Positions 27,570 to 39,683 of a stretch of 64,000 nucleotides of DNA are shown piece after piece. The stretch is from Chiua virens (lineage: Eukaryota > Basidiomycota > Agaricomycetes > Boletales > Boletaceae). The notes beneath the pieces are model-generated. The model saw nothing but the letters and a program-made list of their open reading frames with translations, was not told where the DNA came from and ran no database searches. Each line of letters opens with the position of its first letter. Position 1 is the stretch's first letter. Location: NCBI GenBank assembly GCA_019787685.1, contig JAHNUO010000016.1:310001-374000 (forward strand), given 5' to 3'. The position numbers and the translations under genes are program-made.

Positions 27570-28040
27570 CACGTGCATGGACAGTTGCTTCGTTTCTACG
27601 GGACTTGGCAGATTGCGAACAATCGATTTTTGCAGATGCGCTGAACCTGTCTGGTTACTACTATCGCATCCATCCATTGCTGATGTAGCCAAATCGTTCG
27701 TACTCACTTCAGGATCCATCAGATCAGTGTATTTGTCCACCAAATTTAATACAATTGACACGTACTGATTGCTGTTTTTGCGCAACGGCAGCGATACAGT
27801 TGACTTTGAAGGCATTGGGCCCAGGGCTACGACGATTGTCCAGTATTTCGAAAGGAACGGATTGCAAGCTTGTGGAGCCAAGGAAAACTCGTACGTATCG
27901 TCCAGCTCCCGGCCCTCACTGCATCTCTGTATGGTTGAGTTTATCCTCGACAACATCGGCGCCGGCGCAAAGGCGACCAGAAGGTTGACTGGCATCATGA
28001 CATTCCAAGGTGGCACGTTGTCCAATCCGAGGTATTCTAG
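27570..28040 (+). pseudogene. Broken second copy of ABC-transporter NBD2
   Basis: A decayed duplicate of the part of the PDR gene from about 22026 to 22530. The match starts at SFLRDLAD (parent [10 protein letters not shown]), continues through intron-derived sequence, then LLFLRNGSDTVDFEGIGPRA (parent [20 protein letters not shown]), YFERNGLQACGAKENS and VEFILDNIGAGAKAT (parent [15 protein letters not shown]). The H-loop segment is deleted and stops break every frame. Because intron sequence is kept at matching places, it arose by DNA duplication and not by retroposition. Confidence 0.85.
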
Positions 28041-28299
28041 ATGGATCTGACTAATGATATTTTATTCGATACAATGCATCATGATGCAGTCCTGAAAAAA
28101 GACTCGCTCACATGACTTGCGAAATATGTGGGAGATTTCGCCGAGTCAATGACGGAAACTCTGACCATCGAAGCAAGGGGCAAATATAGCTTGTGCCATG
28201 TAAACCGTTAGATCGACACAGCATCTCCCTCGGACGAGAATGATCTTGGGCCAGCCCACAAATTTGAGTAAAATAAGAAAGATTTTATATGATTCATGA

Positions 28300-29497
28300 G
28301 GGTACGATGCCGGCGATTAAAGATCGGCGGAACGTTTGAAATGGAGGGTAGTGAGCGCAAAGGACAGGTAAATCCTGTGGGTATATGGTGAGTACAAGAA
28401 ACGCGACGACAACAATAGAGATCTGGGGTAGAGACGCTCGTCCGTGTTTCTGATAACCCTCAGAACTTGAGCATTTTGAGCAAGTTCGACAAGTCGATGT
28501 ACCCAAAGTGGGCCGTAAATCATGATCCGGCCTGCGGAGCCTCGTTCAGAGTACACGCTTATAAAACCCTACGAAATGTACGTCAGATTCCGCGTTGCTG
28601 TATGAGAGCGAAAGGCAGTTGATTGATAGAGCTCAGTTTTTCGTCTCCGCAAAGGTAAGAGTGAGAAAGAGACGAGATCGCGAAGCCCGCAGAACGAACC
28701 TATAAACGTTTCCGAAACTATGTTCAGATGGGTCTGAGGCACGAATGGAGTATGACAAGGGAGTGCTGCCCCAAACGTGTCGCAAGGTTCGCAAATAGAA
28801 AAAGAAACCATGTGCTATAAAGTTGCTCGGGTAGTTGATCGATATAACAGACCGAACGATTGTGACGCGCGGTAAAAGGTTTCAATTGTCTACAGCATGT
28901 GATCGCAGCGATCAATGGTAGTCAGCCCACTCGATGGGACGCCTGTGACAGCAGATGGGGAGCAATAAAAATCTGGAGGTAAACCCTGTGAAGTTGTTGA
29001 GTACGGCCAGCCCGTGGAGTAAAGACTCACTGCAAGTTTCTTCGAGCTTCTGATCGGCGATCTGAAGATCATGTTGGGATGGTTGGGACGACCCCGCATT
29101 CGCCTGTCAATGTGCTCAAAAAGCACCTCTGAGAACTTTTCAGCAGCAATCTTTGGGCACAAAGACTTTCTGGGCGACTTTAGAATGGTCTGGATCGACA
29201 TAGTAACCATCCCAACGCTTGTCACCATGGTCGTTCATATCCGAGTCATGACCTGCATCGGTTTCCTACAAGCCTCGTGCGAAGCCCTACATCCGTAGAT
29301 CTCGCGGAACACGTTGACTGAATGTTCTGCTGGGTTCAGGATGGGTGCTCCAGGATAGTAGCGCGAGTTGGGTGTGTGTAAGATATGTACGTGAAAGTGT
29401 TGATGACGGCGGAGAATGAAATTTAAGCGTCCCCCGGTTTGCCGATCGGCCGCGGATGTCCGGATGCACATATTTGAATAACGGTCTTGTCCGAACA
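28300..29497 (-). CDS. Unrecognised minus-strand coding region, frameshifted
   Basis: Three neighbouring frames read as one continuing protein: SRYYPGAPILNPAEHSVNVF to YGCRASHEAC, then GHDSDMNDHGDKRWDGYYVD with KVAQKVFVPK, then AAEKFSEVLFEHIDRRMRGR with PNHPNMIFRSPIRSSKKLAV. A further coding-like segment, YGPLWVHRLVELAQNAQVLR, lies at about 28440-28530. Joining them needs a shift near 29281 and a +1 shift near 29146, where an in-frame TGA lies. I recognise no domain. Composition and continuity favour a real or recently decayed gene over noise. Confidence 0.35.
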
Positions 29498-29804
29498 TAC
29501 AGGCTGAAATATCACCCTTTCACTCTTAACGAGCTCACACCCTGTAACATGTGTGTTTGAACCCACCACTAATATCTACTTACGACTCGTTTCAGGTGGA
29601 CGTGAAGAGTGTATTGAAATCGCGCGCTGCGAGCAACGTGATCCGGAAAGGTCCTCTGGTACTATCATAACAATCTGTCGAATCGATTTGTCGTTATCTT
29701 CCTTGTTCTAATTACGATGAGGTAGATGTGCGTATCGCCCACGCCCTCGCGTCCACGGTGTTGAACATCTTATGCACTAGCGGAGCTCCTCCAGCTATTC
29801 TTGT

Positions 29805-29985
29805 GTGGCATCCTGAACAGTTGACTACGGCAACTGCCACCTACAAAAGCTGAAACACGGATATTAGACAAACACCGAGCAAGCGAGTAGGGTGCGAAAA
29901 ATGCAGGTGAGTACTCACGTTCCTAAAGTAACTCGAACCTTGACTTGCCACTTTTTTTCAGACACTGCTAGTTCCGCAGTGGCCG
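29805..29985 (+). repeat. Diverged direct repeat, left copy
   Basis: Pairs with 30425-30605. Both contain a similar block around TGTGGCATCCTGAACAGT / TGTCATATCCTGCATCCTG, then ATTAGACAAACACCGAG / TTGGACAAAAGAACAAAT, and a matching end with CGAACCTTGACTTGCCA / CCGAAACTTGACCTGCCA. Many substitutions and small indels separate the copies. The nature of the repeat is unknown. Confidence 0.6.
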
Positions 29986-30424
29986 TGCTATTGCGTCATG
30001 ATCATTTTTAGACGATTTTCCTTCCCCGCAATTGGCGTAACTACTGGTCGGGGACTACTCCGACTCGGTGAATTCGCGCTGGTAGGATCAACCAGTCCCT
30101 TTTCGAGTTTCAAGTTGGATTGTCATCGTCTGACATGATTTGAGACGTCCTTCCTCACCATGAACATTTTTTTCATCCATTAATGTGAATACACCTGCGG
30201 CTCACCAACCGTAAGTCCGACCTGATCTTCGAGAGGTATTCTGAGAAGTTCACCCGGTAGGAAAATGCAGTTTCCTAGATCCAAAACAGAGTCTAACCAC
30301 GCATTTTGACAGTTCAAATAACTCTCCGAGTTGGCAGGGAGGTCCGGAACCAGTGTACTCACCAGGGATCTCGCTCACAGTGATGGGTGTGGTCCGCTCA
30401 AGCCAGATGAAGAAAGTTGCCGTA

Positions 30425-30605
30425 TGTGTCATATCCTGCATCCTGTAAATGTTAATGGCACTGCTGCCTGCAAGAGCTGGCGCCGGATGTTGGACAAAAG
30501 AACAAATCTAGGAGTGCTTGAATTTGAAAAACGCAGATGAGTATCCACAGACGTCAAAGTATCCGAAACTTGACCTGCCATGCTATTCTTATAGACACGC
30601 TAGGC
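30425..30605 (+). repeat. Diverged direct repeat, right copy
   Basis: Partner of 29805-29985. This copy keeps an open frame ending near 30540 with CRMCHILHPVNVNGTAACKS, where the left copy has a stop. That may be the trace of a coding exon, but no domain is recognised. Confidence 0.5.
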
Positions 30606-31721
30606 AACGTCCTCGAACTAATCGAGTAGTCATATCAGGCCTGCAGTGACTCATATCGGGAATCGCGTCGCATAATGCACTCAGTGTTGTCAGGTCAGAA
30701 GAAAGCAATTATCCAAGTTTGTTTTGCGCCTTACTACTCAAGTCGATGCAACTGATGAATGAGTCAAGTCCGTTGTGATGGACGTGAGACGCTATGTGAT
30801 ATCATATGTACTTTCTATTTTCCGGAGGCTTGATATTTGCTCGTGTGACTGGTCTAGATGCCGCGCCGGTGTTCGAGGGAGAATAGCTTTATTTCCGTTT
30901 GGGACGGCCATTTTGTCCCGACTCCCGACAAGGTAGGGTCCGGCCAAACCTTTTCTTGATATGGTGCAAAACATACAAGGATCAAGTGGTCAGTCCAGCT
31001 GGGGGGACCGGGAACGGCGTACTTTTCCACTAGCTCATGCTAATGGTTCTGATAACAGTCAATATTTCCAGAAGGTGTCCCACATTTAGTAAAATGATCA
31101 CAACCGTAGTACACTACGGGCATTAAATCCTCCTAAACGGATCATATCCTTTCACTGAGGGATATGCCGGACCGTCATTCGGCGTCCGCTACCTCCCGTC
31201 GGACGACATCCGCGGCTATTATAATTACCTCGAATGTTCCGAAAGGTAGCCTCGTAATCAAATGAGCAATGTACCCGGATCCGAGGGGATGATAGCAAAC
31301 AATCCAGGCACAGTTTCGTCTAAATGGGAGCTGCAAGGTGAACAAAAAAGAAACAGATAACACTGCCGCATCTGCAGAATGGAAGTTGTACGCTGACGCC
31401 GCAATCTGCGGACGGAACAAAAAGTCGCCCAAAACGGCGTGGGACCGTCCGCGATGGGTATGCGTGGCCGTAGACTTCTTTGATCGGATCAAATTGGCGA
31501 GTGAAGATGAGAAGGAGAGCAGACAACCAATGCTAGTTACTCAAGTCTAGAGCGCCTTGGCCATAGAAGACGAGATTGATCGGAAAGAACGATGAGATGC
31601 GGTATTCAAGAATTATTGAGCAGTTAGAACACCAAATCGTAACTGAGTACGTACTGAGTCATCGCATGCGCTACGCTTGCTTCTGTTGTGAGAGGACGAA
31701 CCCCCTATGGCCCATGCGTCT
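30606..31721. other. Unassigned stretch
   Basis: Only short, conflicting open frames occur, the longest being the minus frame 31175-31492 with no domain. I see no convincing gene. It lies directly left of the LTR-like repeat and may hold more decayed transposon sequence. Confidence 0.3.
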
Positions 31722-33291
31722 GTGTTTTCGTATGGACACATATGTTACCGCGTCTGCTCGCTCGATCATGTATAGTGGTCGCTCCGCTCGTCGCACCTCC
31801 TTTCCCTAGCGTCGAGCTGGTCCGAGTCTTTCCCATCGTCCAACGCCACACGGTGTGAGATCCGCGGGATTTGATGATCGTGACATTAGCTCAACGCTAT
31901 CTCTCGGCTTCGTCGATTCTGGGACGCTTTCCTGCTCCCGGTGGAGCAACCATGACTCTCCCAACCTTGAAGATGCCGAAGGCGAGGACATTTGATGTAG
32001 ACAAAGATAAGTTCTCGGATTCATGTGGACATGTACTTTCTCTTCTATGAGGCCGTTACTGTCAGATAGGCAAAATATTGTTTTCACCTGTGAACTGATG
32101 AATGATGAATGATGAAGGCACTGCCGCCCGCCCCGCAGTCCGACTCAGTCGAAGAAATTCGTGCATAGTTGGAGCTCGGAAGATTTCGTCAAGGATCTGA
32201 GGTCCGCCCTGTGAAACAGGGTTCTACTCCCATCGATCAATATTCAATTCCTCATCACTTTGCCAGGTTCGAGCGTTTGCATGCCGCGTCGTCATAGTCG
32301 GGCCATGAAAATCAGCATCCGTTCCGATCGACGGACCGTTGCGCATCGCGGGTCTCATTGATAGGGCATCTCGATGCCATCCCCGTCTCCGCCTTATGAA
32401 ACAGGGTTCTACTCCCACCGGATCAATTCCTCATCGCCTTTCCCCAGCTTGTCGCCGAAGCCGGTTACACGGACGAAGAAGGATACTAGGGAGGCTGATC
32501 ATCTTATTGATCAACCGAAAGAGAACGTGACGTACTACAGAATTTAGCAGGAATATGGCGGAAACCCAGGACTATAACGAATTTATGAAGGGGATGAAAG
32601 AGGTAGGAAAAGCTATCGAGAGTGAAGGCCCGGATCAGTGAACCGGTCGAATGTGGAGGAAAGGTTCGTTCCACGGACGACTCTTGATATTGCTGTTTTA
32701 CCCATTCCTCAAATTCCTCAACCTATTCCCCAGTCTTAACCACTTTTTCCTCCCCTCGAGAGAACCCTACGCTTGACCTACCCACTCAGCCTCTGTCAGG
32801 TGCGGGAGAGCGCCGGGATGCGACCTACGGCATGTCGACTAATGGACATCGGACAAAATCGTCATCGTCGCCTAATCTGTTACAATTATGGATAATTGGG
32901 CCACTTTTCAGAGGAGTGCTCCCAATCGAAGCGCGCTAATCGTGTCGATCGGAGTCGCAATATAATTTTGACTCTTGATGGAGAAGAACGGTATCAAATC
33001 GAAAAAGGATGTTGAAGCGGTCGACGAAGAACGTGCATGTACAAATTCGTCTCCCGATTCCCGCCTACTTGTATGGTTGCCTAGATCGTGATATGGACAG
33101 ATCGCGAGGACGCGATCTTCAGGAGAGGTCCGTTACAGTGTTTTCGTATGGACCCATGTATGTAAGATATCGTGTCTGCCCGCTCGATCATGTATATAGT
33201 GGCCGCTCCGCTCCTTTCCTCTAGCGTGGAGCTGGTCTTTCCAATCGTCCAACGTCGTGTGAGATCCGCGGGCTTTGGTGTTTGTGACAGC
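31722..33291 (+). mobile_element. Decayed LTR-type element with gag remnant
   Basis: Two diverged direct repeats of about 150-170 bp, 31722-31892 and 33139-33291, share GTGTTTTCGTATGGAC, GCTCGATCATGTAT, GTCGCTCCGCTC and GTGTGAGATCCGCGGG. Between them, at 32878-32919, the plus strand reads as a retroviral-type zinc knuckle, CYNYG-stop-LGHFSEEC. Here the second Cys has become Tyr and the residue after Gly is a stop. A small frame at 32554-32640 (TQDYNEFMKGMKEVGKAIES) looks like a gag-type helix. No pol domain is seen, so this is a short, dead or non-autonomous element. Short internal repeats starting GAAACAGGGTTCTACTCCCA occur near 32212 and 32399. Confidence 0.55.
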
Positions 33292-33958
33292 TTCGTACCA
33301 TCACATGACGGACAAATTACAAGACCTGGATGCTTTGGCTGACCGTAACCGACTGTCAACGTTTCAACGACAAGCAACAACGTTGGCACATAGTATGTAT
33401 GTACAAGCGAGTCTGGCAGTGGTTCAACTGAGAAACGGTCGGGGTTTCACGGCAACGATTGTGAGTGGTAAGCAGAGTGCTCACGCGGTACTGGCAGATG
33501 ACATTCAAGTTGTACTGACACTTGTGGGGTAAAGAATCGAGGATGTGGCGCACATCCGACCGATGCAAGATCAGCGGTCAGCATAAGACGACCTGCGACC
33601 GTCGTATCGCAGAGGCTATTCAAGGATACAATTCGATGCGATGGAAAGATAAAGGGGATGGTGCACCGTGTATGTGTGAGAATGAAACGGAGCTGGCCAG
33701 GAACATCATGATGCACATGATGAGACCATGCGGGACATGACATGCATGACAAGCGGGTTGCGATGCGGGGCGTGGGGAATATCATTTCTCACTGGCAGGG
33801 TCCGTTCCATCGTCGCTTGCCAAATTTAAACATTCCTAGTTATATTCCAATCCCTTTAAAGCCCCCAGAAGTTCATCGACTTGGCCGTCCTCAGCGCTTC
33901 CTCCGCACTCCCAGCGTAGTCCTCGTCCATCTCTGAGCGCTCCTCCTTCAACTAAATC
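33292..33958. other. Right flank of the LTR relic and promoter of the sugar transporter
   Basis: A plus frame (33275-33532, TDKLQDLDALADRNRLSTFQ) may be further relic sequence. The last 150 bases hold TTATATT and CCCTTTAAAG, plausible core promoter elements of the transporter gene, but none is decisive. Confidence 0.35.
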
Positions 33959-35964
33959 ATGCCCGGCGGAGGTGTCATTGTTCCCGCTACGACGGACCCC
34001 AACCGTATCGAAGCCCCTGTTACCGTAAAGGCCTACTTACTCTGTGCCTTTGCCGCCTTTGGTGGTATTTTCTTGTGAGTCCTCCCGCGTTGATCTAGTA
34101 ATACCTTGGTCCACTCACCCTCACTTAGTGGTTATGATTCTGGATATATCAATGGGATCACGGGCACAAAATCCTTCGTTCAGCTCATCGATCCCGGCCA
34201 AAGTGTTCTGACCGGTCCCCACAACTCGCTCATCACCTCGATTCTGTCTGCAGGCACTTTCTTCGGTGGGGTTCAACATGTTTTCCTTTCCTGGACATCG
34301 TGTCGCTGACTAAGCATCATTTTATAGGCGCCTTGATGGCCGGTGACCTTGCCGACTGGTATGGTCGTCGACCTACCATTATCGCCGGGTGTGTCGTCTA
34401 CATCATTGGTGTCATTCTCCAGACTGCTACAAATGGCCTCGGTCTCATCGTTGCCGGCCGTCTCGTTGCTGGTTTCGGTGTCGGTTTCGTCTCTGCCATC
34501 ATTATCCTCTACATGTCTGAAATTTGCCCGAGAAAAGTTCGCGGGGCTCTTGTCTCTGGCTACCAATTCTGTATGTACTCTCCACTTCCCCCCAAAACGT
34601 CCCATGGTTTATTTTATTTTCACACAGGTATCACTATCGGTCTCCTTCTAGCCTCTTGTGTCGACTATGCCACCGAGTCACGGGCAGATGCTGGGGCGTA
34701 TCGTATCCCAATCAGCATTCAGTTTGCTTGGGGTCTCATTCTCGGAACCGGTCTTTACCTCCTGCCAGACTCGCCTCGTTACTTCGTCAAGAAAGGCAGG
34801 ATCGACGACGCTCGTGCCGTGCTCTCCCGACTTCGTGGTCAACCGGAGGATTCCGAATACATCACTTCCGAGCTTGCCGAGATCGTAGCCAACGCCGAGT
34901 ATGAAAAGAAGGCCATCCCCACAACTGGTTACTTTTCCAGCTGGCTCCAGTGCTTCACTGGCTCTCTTTGGGAGGGAAGCAGTAATCTCCGTCGCACCAT
35001 CCTCGGTACCTCCCTTCAGATGATGCAACAATGGACGGGTGTCAACTTCATCTTTTATTATTCGACTCCTTTCCTCCAATCCACTGGTGCCATTAGCAAT
35101 GTCTTCTTGATTTCGCTCATCTTCACCCTCGTCAATGTGCTTTCTACTCCTATCTCGTTCTGGACCATTGAGAAAATCGGTCGTCGACCTCTTCTCATGT
35201 AAGTCGTTTCATGAATTGAACATTTACGCTGGTCATTCACGAATCTTTTCTATTTATAGTTGGGGTGCCTTCGGTATGCTCATTTGCCAGTTCTTGGTTG
35301 CCATCGTCGGTGTTACTATCGGCTTCAACAAGACCTATACCGTCGGTTCAGGCACCACTGCCAAAACCCTCGCAGACAACATCCCTGCTGTCAATGCACA
35401 GATCGCCTTTATCGCTATCTACATCTTCTTCTTTGCTTCCACGTGGGGGCCTGGGGCCTGGGTCGTGATCGGTGAGTGTTGGCCTTCTTATCTATCTATG
35501 TTTCCTTGTAAACCCCACGCTTCCTCCGTTTTATCCTCCTCGTGTGTTGGACTCGTTGCTTACTTTTCATATCCGCACACAGGTGAGATCTTCCCCCTCC
35601 CTATCCGGTCGCGCGGAGTTGCTCTGTCGACAGCCTCCAACTGGTTGTGGAACACTATAATTGCTGTCATCACCCCCTACATGGTTAACCCTGGCGAAGC
35701 TAACCTCCGTTCATCCGTCTTCTTCGTCTGGGTATGTTGTTTCGTTCTCTGCCTCTCGTCACTTGGTTAGCTCAATTGCTGTGACAGGGCTCCCTCTGCA
35801 CATGCGCCTTTGTTTACGCCTATTTCCTCATCCCCGAGACCAAGGGTCTCACACTCGAGCAAATCGACCGCATGCTCGAAGAGACTACGCCACGCACGTC
35901 TGTAGGCTGGGTACCGAATACGACATACTCGCAAGAGTATGCCAAGGAAAAGGAAGACGTTTAA
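33959..35964 (+). CDS. Monosaccharide:H+ symporter (MFS sugar transporter), intact
   Basis: A 12-helix plasma-membrane hexose importer of the MFS sugar porter family, like the basidiomycete monosaccharide transporters. It is spliced cleanly from exons starting at 33959, 34129, 34329, 34629, 35260, 35582 and 35789, through six introns to TAA 35962-35964. It needs no frameshift. Family marks are FGYDSGYINGITG in helix 1, GDLADWYGRRP in the loop 2-3, PDSPRYFVKKGR after helix 6, QQWTGVNFIFYYSTPF in helix 7, GRRPLLI, and the ETKGLTLEQID variant of the PETKG motif after helix 12. The N-terminus MPGGGVIVPATTDPNRIEAP is typical of these proteins. Length is about 535 aa, normal for the family. No partner genes adjoin it. 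Confidence 0.92.
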
Positions 35965-37362
35965 AAGCGTCTAGTGCTACAGGCCACACATCCATATCTA
36001 CCATCTCTATCTCTTTTCTCCATCCCTTTTTGGTTTGTTTTGCATAATGGATGGTCGACGATCACTGGATGGCTTCGTTTCTCTGTTTTGTTGTCCCGCT
36101 GACGTTGTTTCGGATGATGTGGTTGGATTGATATCGAACCCCTCATGACATGGAATGGATCTGATTGGCCTATCGATGTATATACGATGCCCCTTGTGAC
36201 GAATCTTTTTGAATACTTAGTCTTGTGTACTAAATTAATAAAACCTTTCGATCTCTTTCCAACCATCTCTTTACTGATAGTATGTATGTATACGTCAGGT
36301 CAAGAGTACGTGGTGTGTCATGTGTCGTCGGTCAGTGTCACCACCACCATCACTCCCCTTGGGCCTGCATCAAAAAAGTTCGTTCGGTCGGGTTCTTTCT
36401 TCAATGCCGCCGTCGGAAGTACTGTGGCAGTGGTACATTACATTTCGGACACGGAATGCTTACAGGTTATGGTCAAGCCACTACATCAGCGTTCCTACTA
36501 TGCAACATGGCGCAACCAGAACGTTTGAACCTAGATATGATCGATGTCAATGATCGATCGATCGATATCATTACTGCGCTACTACTTCCGACACATTTAA
36601 TTTGAAACACCAAGACACCCACCATGATCCATGATCCATCCGAGTGTATGTGAACGTCAAACCCCACACTGGCATTTGTCACCTGTGCGTCGGTGCGTCA
36701 CGGTCTCGGATGTCAATGTGCTGGTAAGTAGCGATGTCAACCCCGTCCCCATACTCGACAGTGCCACTCGGGGAGGTTGAGCCATGGACGACGGGGATGC
36801 AATCGACGTCCATGTACATACCTACCTCACGTCATCGACGCCCAATCTCCGACGGGAGGACGGCAAGCACGTCTCGACCCGAGTTGTCAACCTCGGTGTG
36901 CGCTGTCCAGCACGTCCGACTGCCGCGCATCTGGGGTTGACTTACTAGGATGCTAAGGGAGGGAGAAAGATGAGGTGGGAGACGACGCTCGGCGTACGAT
37001 GGGTTACGTCGTGGGTTATCAGTGGGTGTGCCACCGACACATCCGCTTCACGTGCATCTCTGTGGGCACTGCTTGGGGATGAGGACTGCCATTGCGTGAC
37101 TTTGTCTCGGAACGCTCGTCCCGGAACGTTCTCCTTTGGGCTTATCCATAAAAGTCGTTCATCCGCCCGTATGCATGTTCCTCGTCACGTTCGCTCTAGA
37201 GTGACGCGTCACACGTAAGCCTTCAGCCCGGTCGATCGGTCATTCGGTCTTCTCTTGCGATGGTTTATGATTACTTTCTGAGATTGATCTAACACGCAGG
37301 CATATTAAGTAACGTGATAAATATCCGAACCAACTTTGTGAGGGTCAACGTGGCACGTCGAT
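35965..37362. other. 3' region of the transporter and unassigned sequence
   Basis: The first 300 bases are likely 3' UTR, with AATAAA within TTAATAAAACC at about 36235. On the minus strand at about 36700-36930 two protein-like segments occur, TEVDNSGRDVLAVLPSEIG and MDVDCIPVVHGSTSPSGTVE, separated by a TGA near a GTAGGT donor. They could be exons of an unknown gene. The support is too weak for a model. Confidence 0.3.
36231..36245 (+). terminator. Possible polyadenylation signal of the sugar transporter
   Basis: AATAAAACC lies about 270 bp after the stop in AT-rich sequence. It matches the AATAAA consensus but is only one of several possibilities. Confidence 0.3.
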
Positions 37363-39630
37363 TCACATGGCTTCAATGTGGCCCATCTGCACTACCACAA
37401 CGGTAGCACACGACCCACTGCCGGAACCGAAAACCAAACTCTGTCTCTGGTGCTGGCAGGAAGTGTCTGATTCTGAGCCATGATCCTAAGTTCTTCGGAT
37501 ACGAGCTTGAGGAAGGTATGCTCACCGTCATAGGAATCCTGCCAGCACTCGTGGGTTGGACCGTCTCATTGACTGGTGGCGTCATGGGAACCCCTCTGCC
37601 GGCACTTGCTGGTTGAGTGACATTCGCAGCGGGTGACTATTTGGATGTCAGCTTTACAACGCGATCGACAGCACGAGAGAAGTTACACACTGGAGCTGCT
37701 TGGTTTGGGTCTGACGTGTCCTGAGAGCTTTGTGCAGCGGCGGCTTGTTGTGGAACATGATGGATGGGCACTCTAGCAGGTGGTCTCTCTCGCGGTATCC
37801 CTCGGAGCCAAACCATGAATAAATTGTACCGTTCTTCTCCGGGAGGTGCATAGACCATTCGCTAAGAGCACATAAGATACGCTGTAAGATGCTGAAAAAA
37901 GAGACAACTCACTGGCGCGCGTTGATTTGCAGCCACTGTGGACATGGTGTCCGCGCCGTGGATGCGTTGCGGGTGGTGCTGGTGATTGCATCCCGAACTG
38001 CAGGATCACTGGACGTTGCGGTACGTCGGCTGGGTTCGGGCAATCGAGGATCCTTGTTCTGCTTGCCGATTCTGGACTTGAGCCATGTCACGACCTTTGG
38101 TCGCTTGAGTGATGCGACGGTATCGGGATGCTCTTCTGGACTTGGGTCGGAAGGGAGGAAAGTAGGTGTGGGAGGCGTGGACTGGGATACAGGATGAGAC
38201 GTGTCCAGCGGCAGTACCTCATGTGCACGAGAAGCGACGGATGATGCGGGAGACGGTGGCTACAGCAACATTAACACTTATACGGACAAGAATGAAGCGG
38301 TCACGGAACCCCGTCGTAGTCGAAAGCGGGGGCTGGGACGGGCACACTTGTTGGTATTTCAAGCTATCGCATTGTAAGAACTCGTGTAGAAACAGATATG
38401 GATGGACTCGCACTTCGAGAAGATCATCGTCTTCGTTCTGGGGCTCTTCCTCGTCGTTACTTGAATGCCTGATGTAGAAAGATGTCAGACGGGTCTCTGC
38501 AAAGGCCGAATGATCAACCCGTACCGGATGAGAGTCGCGAGCTGAATTCTCCTCGCTACCCGTAGTCCCATGCGCTTCGTCATGTTGTGTTTCTTCTGAA
38601 GTAGAAGTCTGTTGAATTGTGAGCTATCTGGCTTTCCAACACCACATGCGTATGGATACTTACCTTGACAAATGGCTCCGGGAGGATCGTGGTGAGGTCA
38701 CGAATGGTGATAAGTCCCGTCATCTCGTCCCACCGCGAGGTAGCTACTATCAGGAGACAAGGCAACAGTAGAGCATAATTTGTCGTCTTCCTCGATGATA
38801 GGACCAATGCGAGAGAGGATGGATGCATCCCAGAATGAGATGGAGCTGGTTTGGTTCGCAGCTATAAATTTCTCGTTTCCGGCCAGAGCAATGGACCAGA
38901 GACTAGAACTGCCGTCCATCACCTGTGACTCGGCAAGTAGGGTCCCTGTTGATGCATTGTAAGACTTGACCTTGTTGTCGTTACAGGTGTGGAATATCCG
39001 CTCTCCGTCGCTGGTCCATGCGAGCCGAGTGGAAGGTTCGCAACTGACTGTCTCGGTGTCGATTGTGACCAGTTTGTCACCGCCGCGACTGTCCAAGATC
39101 GTGACCGGACCAACCCATACACAAGCAGCAATCCGGTCACCATTGGGAGAAAATTGGACGCTGTCGACCATCTGGTTGAATTGGACTGGACCGACCACTC
39201 GCTCTCCCGTCGCAACACTCCACACGCTCACCGTCTTTTCCTCGGTTCCAGTCGCGATCCGAGTCGAATCCGGTGACCAGTCCACCGCCGACACCTCGTT
39301 TCCATCCTCGACATGGCAAACCTCTTTCTGCAACTTGATATCCCACATAATCGCCCCTTTCGTTGTTCCGCAGACGACCCGTTTGCCGTCCTTTGATACG
39401 GAAATGGTATACGTGTCCAGTCCCGTCTGCTCGGCTACTTGCCGTCCATCTGTAATGTTGAACTGGCGAACTTCATCCCTACTTCCACTGAAAAGATACT
39501 TCCGTCCATGGAGAATGCGATAGCCCATACCCGGCTTCCCGTCTCGAGAAGCACCACATTGTCTGACTGAATGGTCAGTACTCCCCATTGCTCCTCTCAA
39601 CTCTGACTCACTGGTCTTGGTCTGCGACAT
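37363..39630 (-). pseudogene. WD40 family copy C2, frameshifted
   Basis: Same plan as C1: a 19-nt first exon ATG TCG CAG ACC AAG ACC A (39630-39612), propeller, acidic linker with NDEEEPQNEDDDLLE, VTWLKSRIGKQNKDPR, VYAPPGEERYNLFMVWL and a tail after introns. The sequence is clearly diverged and, with C5, forms a second subfamily. Three shifts break it: -1 near 39502 (GGAAGT for GGAAAGT in SxDGKYLF), +1 near 38722 (GRDDG to LITIRDLTTILPEP) and +1 near 38462 in the linker. It keeps the extra linker intron seen in C1. A frame-correct transcript cannot be made from the sequence as given, so it is called a pseudogene. If the indels were sequencing errors it would be a normal gene. Confidence 0.7.
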
Positions 39631-39663
39631 CACACAGTTGCAGTGTTTGAAGTGTCAAGGAAC

Positions 39664-39683
39664 AAGGTGTCCCGGTTTATGCA
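39664..39683 (-). promoter_or_regulatory. Conserved upstream motif of WD40 family (C2)
   Basis: Minus-strand TGCATAAACCGGGACACCTT, 33 bp before the C2 start codon. It aligns with similar motifs at the same distance before C3 and C4, while surrounding bases differ more. Confidence 0.45.

Noticed and set aside
36530..36565. GATCGATCGAT run as a regulatory palindrome
   Set aside because: It is a short simple repeat with no positional support.
37637..37858. Apparent C-terminus TSK-stop of C2 as a premature stop
   Set aside because: An intron from GTGTGT to AAATAG, at the same place as in the other copies, removes the stop.
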